Shown here: in pieces, positions 61,773 through 64,000 of the stretch
How positions within the stretch are numbered: the first letter of the stretch is position 1
Layout: each line of letters starts with the position of its first letter
Assembly (NCBI GenBank): GCA_902800055.1
Contig: CADCCW010000013.1
Span: 1 to 64,000, forward strand
DNA: 64,000 bases
Direction of reading: 5' to 3'
Source: an uncultured bacterium
Lineage (GTDB): Bacteria > Verrucomicrobiota > Kiritimatiellia > RFP12 > UBA1067
The notes under the pieces: generated by a model
Told to the model about the DNA's origin: nothing
The model's input: only the letters and a program-made list of their open reading frames with translations
Database searches by the model: none
Position numbers and translations under genes: made by a program

Positions 61773-62453
61773 ATGGCGCTCAACATCGTAACTGAAATCG
61801 ACGACCGCGTGAAGGTGCGCAACGTGCTCATGTCGGTGTCGGACAAGACCGGCCTCGAGTCCTTCGTCCCGGCGCTCGTCAAGGCCTGCCCCGGCGTGAA
61901 GATCTACTCCACCGGCGGCACCTACACGAAGGTGAAGGAGATCCTCGGCGACAAGGCCGCGGGGACGCTGGTCGCGGTCTCCGACTACACCGGCCAGCCC
62001 GAGATGCAGGGCGGGCTCGTGAAGACGCTCGACTTCAAGATCTACCTTGGGCTCCTCTCCGAGACCTACAACGACGCGCACCAGGCGGACCTGAAGCGGC
62101 TTTCGGCGCTGCCGATCGACATGGTGGTCGTGAACCTCTACCCGTTCCGCGAGACCATCGCCAAGGCCGGCGTCACGCCGGAGATGGCGCGCACGAACAT
62201 CGACATCGGCGGCCCCTGCATGGTGCGCGCGTCGGCGAAGAACTACCTCCGCGTCGCGTCCGTCACCGACCCGCTCGACTACGCCGCCATCGCCCAGGAG
62301 CTCGAGTCGCGCGACGGTACCGTCGGCCTCGACACCCGCTTCAGGCTGATGAAGAAGGCCTTCGCCCACACCGCCGAGTACGACACGGCCATCGCCGGGT
62401 TCTTCGCCTCGCGCACGTGGGAGGAGGTAGCCGCCACCTACAACCGGCGCTGA
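61773..62453 (+). CDS. purH: IMP cyclohydrolase domain of PurH
   Basis: 226 residues. VRNVLMSVSDKTGLESFVPA, IYSTGGTYTKVKEI, VSDYTGQPEMQGGLVKTL, VVVNLYPFRETI and NIDIGGPCMVRASAKN match the MGS-like cyclohydrolase domain of PurH, which closes FAICAR to IMP. The AICAR transformylase domain (about 300 residues in ordinary PurH) is absent, and the next gene overlaps the stop codon, so it was not lost by a nearby frameshift. Another gene must supply that step. Confidence 0.9.
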   Translation: MALNIVTEIDDRVKVRNVLMSVSDKTGLESFVPALVKACPGVKIYSTGGTYTKVKEILGDKAAGTLVAVSDYTGQPEMQGGLVKTLDFKIYLGLLSETYNDAHQADLKRLSALPIDMVVVNLYPFRETIAKAGVTPEMARTNIDIGGPCMVRASAKNYLRVASVTDPLDYAAIAQELESRDGTVGLDTRFRLMKKAFAHTAEYDTAIAGFFASRTWEEVAATYNRR

Positions 62454-63928
62454 TGAAGCTCTTCGACGCATTCCGGGGACACCGGGAGCAACGCCCGGAC
62501 GAGCCGGCGTTCATGATCGCCTCCGGCGACCGGGCGCTGCCGATCTCGTGGCGCCAGTTCACCGACGACATCGCCGTCATCGCCTGGCTCATCGACAAGC
62601 ACGAGGTGAAGACCGTCGCGCTCATCGGCGAGAACTCCTACGAGTGGATGGCGACCCATGCCGCGTGCCTGTTCACCGGTACGACGGTGGTGCCGCTGGA
62701 CGTGAACCTGGATGCGGAGGAGATCTCGCGGCGCCTCAAGTTCGTCGGCGCCGACGTGCTGGTGCACTCCTCGCTCTACGCCGACAAGGCGCACGAGGTC
62801 GCCGCGTTGACCCCGGGGCTCAAGACCGGCGGCTTCGGCACGCGCAAGACCGACCTCGTGCTCAACGCCGGCCACCTCGCGATCAAGGCCGGCTTCAAGA
62901 CCATCTGGCAGCGTCCCTGCCGCGTCCGCGACGGCGAGACTGCGATGATCGTCTTCACCAGCGGCACCACCTCGGAGCCGCGCGGCGCGGAGCTGACCGT
63001 CGCCGGCATCGAGGCCTTCGCCGACTCCACCGCGATTTCGCTCCCGATGCAGCCGGGCGAGCGTTCGCTGATGGTGCTGCCGCTCCACCACATCTTCGGC
63101 GTCTGCGTCGCGTACTTGCTGCTCTCGCGCGGCGTGGTGCCCGGCGTCTGCCCGGACTTCCGCCGCCTCTACGACGCGGTCGAGCGCTTCGCCGCCGACT
63201 ACCTCTTCCTGGTGCCGGCGCTGGTGGATGTGCTCGCCGGCAAGATCGAGCGCCGCGGCCGCAGCGCCGAGGAGGCGCTCGGCTATCCGCTCCGGTGGAT
63301 CCTCTCCGGCGGGGCGGCGATGCCGCGCCGCGTCTACGAGCGCATGACCGCGCTCGGGGTGAAGGTGCTCTGCGGCTACGGGCTTACCGAGACCACCGCG
63401 CTCTACTCGATGGACCCGAGCGACGGCGAGATCGCCGTCGGCAGCGCTGGACGCCGCTCGCAGCTCCCGGAGTGCGAGACGACGGTCTCCGCGTCCGGCG
63501 AGCTGCTCACGCGTGGGCCCGGGGTGATGAAGGGGTATTTCAGGAATCCGGAGAAGACCGCCGCGGCAATCGACGCGGACGGCTGGCTCCATACCGGCGA
63601 CCTCGGCCGCATCGACGCGGACGGCAACGTCTGGATCACCGGGCGCGCCTCGCGCACGATCGTCCTGTCGTCCGGCAAGAAGATCGCGCCCGAGGAGCTG
63701 GAGGAGAAGCTCCACGCCATCCCCGGCGTCCTCGAGGCGGTGGTCTCCGGCGACGGCGAGTCGCGCGAGATCCGCGCCGAGGTCTACGCCAGCGTCTCGG
63801 AGGAGACGGTCCGCCGCGCCGTCGGCGAGCTCAACCTGCGCCTCCCGGTATACAAGCGCATCGGCACGGTGACGACGCGGTCCGACCCGTTCCCGCGCAC
63901 TGCCTCGGGGAAGATCAAGTACTCATGA
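62453..63928 (+). CDS. AMP-binding acyl-CoA/acyl-ACP synthetase-like protein
   Basis: 491 residues. IVFTSGTTSEPRGAELT is the ATP loop; VLCGYGLTETTALYSM, LHTGDLGRIDADGNVWITGR and FPRTASGKIKYS are the A5, A7-A8 and A10 motifs with the catalytic Lys. It activates a carboxylate as an adenylate, probably a fatty acid. The start overlaps the purH stop by 1 nt and the end overlaps a glycosyltransferase start, so the three are translated together, perhaps in envelope lipid or glycan synthesis. Confidence 0.85.
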   Translation: MKLFDAFRGHREQRPDEPAFMIASGDRALPISWRQFTDDIAVIAWLIDKHEVKTVALIGENSYEWMATHAACLFTGTTVVPLDVNLDAEEISRRLKFVGADVLVHSSLYADKAHEVAALTPGLKTGGFGTRKTDLVLNAGHLAIKAGFKTIWQRPCRVRDGETAMIVFTSGTTSEPRGAELTVAGIEAFADSTAISLPMQPGERSLMVLPLHHIFGVCVAYLLLSRGVVPGVCPDFRRLYDAVERFAADYLFLVPALVDVLAGKIERRGRSAEEALGYPLRWILSGGAAMPRRVYERMTALGVKVLCGYGLTETTALYSMDPSDGEIAVGSAGRRSQLPECETTVSASGELLTRGPGVMKGYFRNPEKTAAAIDADGWLHTGDLGRIDADGNVWITGRASRTIVLSSGKKIAPEELEEKLHAIPGVLEAVVSGDGESREIRAEVYASVSEETVRRAVGELNLRLPVYKRIGTVTTRSDPFPRTASGKIKYS

Positions 63929-64000
63929 AGGTCGTCCACCTCGTGCCCGCGATGGAGCAGGGCGGCGTCGAGAGCGTCGTCCGTGACCTCAACCGTGCGC
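63925..64000 (+). CDS. glycosyltransferase (family 4-like), 5' part only
   Basis: ATG 63925 overlaps the preceding stop by 4 nt. The visible 25 residues, MKVVHLVPAMEQGGVESVV and on, match the N-terminus of GT4-type glycosyltransferases (the GGVE/GGAE loop). The rest lies outside the window. Confidence 0.7.
   Translation, partial: MKVVHLVPAMEQGGVESVVRDLNRA

Overview
The window looks like one high-GC bacterial chromosome segment. The mix of genes suggests a member of the PVC group, most likely Kiritimatiellota or another Verrucomicrobiota lineage from an anaerobic or gut-type habitat; this is inference. The pointers are DUF1080 and AP-endonuclease-like sugar enzymes, a Tat-exported Gfo/Idh/MocA oxidoreductase, an LA_2272-type surface protein, large secreted DUF2341/LamG proteins, and a very uniform extended -10 promoter (TTTGGTATAATAC) that often sits 6-9 nt from the start codon.

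Layout. 1-2.8 kb: end of a small lipoprotein gene, a short radical SAM gene, an AT-rich membrane protein behind a repeated promoter-leader, a strong hairpin and a DUF4143-type ATPase. 2.9-30.3 kb: mostly housekeeping and metabolism. This includes a secreted glycosidase-like protein, xseB, a CPBP protease, tRNA-Thr/His/Val/Leu, RNase P RNA, nadK, a P-loop kinase, uppP, queF, a short murE, a KDG-kinase-like gene, argG, grpE-dnaJ, serA, a gspF/pilC-like gene, a 3-keto-sugar gene pair, infC with a probable AUC start, pssA, parB, an M28 peptidase, a UDP-sugar epimerase, a LysR regulator and pdxST. 30.4-38.1 kb: a lysE-type exporter, amtB behind a sigma-54-like promoter, cysK, a BASS transporter, a DUF3034-like outer-membrane protein, metY and exbBD.

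38.1-50 kb is an accessory, defence-like island: a gene remnant, a RhuM-like gene, hsdR, hsdM, a Fic gene joined to both neighbours by ATGA overlaps, a frameshifted hsdS, then an AT-rich run of PIN-GNAT-PUA-like, ASCH, GIY-YIG/DUF4357 and Sel1 genes. 50-60.6 kb is a zone of large secreted proteins full of dispersed palindromic repeats and frameshifts. Two of these genes have the same 99-bp 5' end and almost the same 153-bp 3' end but different bodies. 60.6-64 kb returns to ordinary genes: a C_GCAxxG_C_C protein, an LptA/OstA-like protein, an IMP cyclohydrolase-only PurH, an acyl-CoA/acyl-ACP synthetase-like protein and the start of a glycosyltransferase.

Two signals stand out. First, pdxS, cysK and metY share a promoter element with fixed spacing: AAGGRTAATCGGAA, then 14 nt, then CCATAGG-N5-CTAT. 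It links PLP cofactor synthesis to two PLP-dependent sulfur enzymes. Second, the surface-protein zone has constant ends and variable bodies, an apparently promoterless damaged copy, a copy behind a good promoter, and a shared C-terminal GFIYIVR-like tail. That arrangement could be a recombinational variation system, or simply decay driven by repeats.
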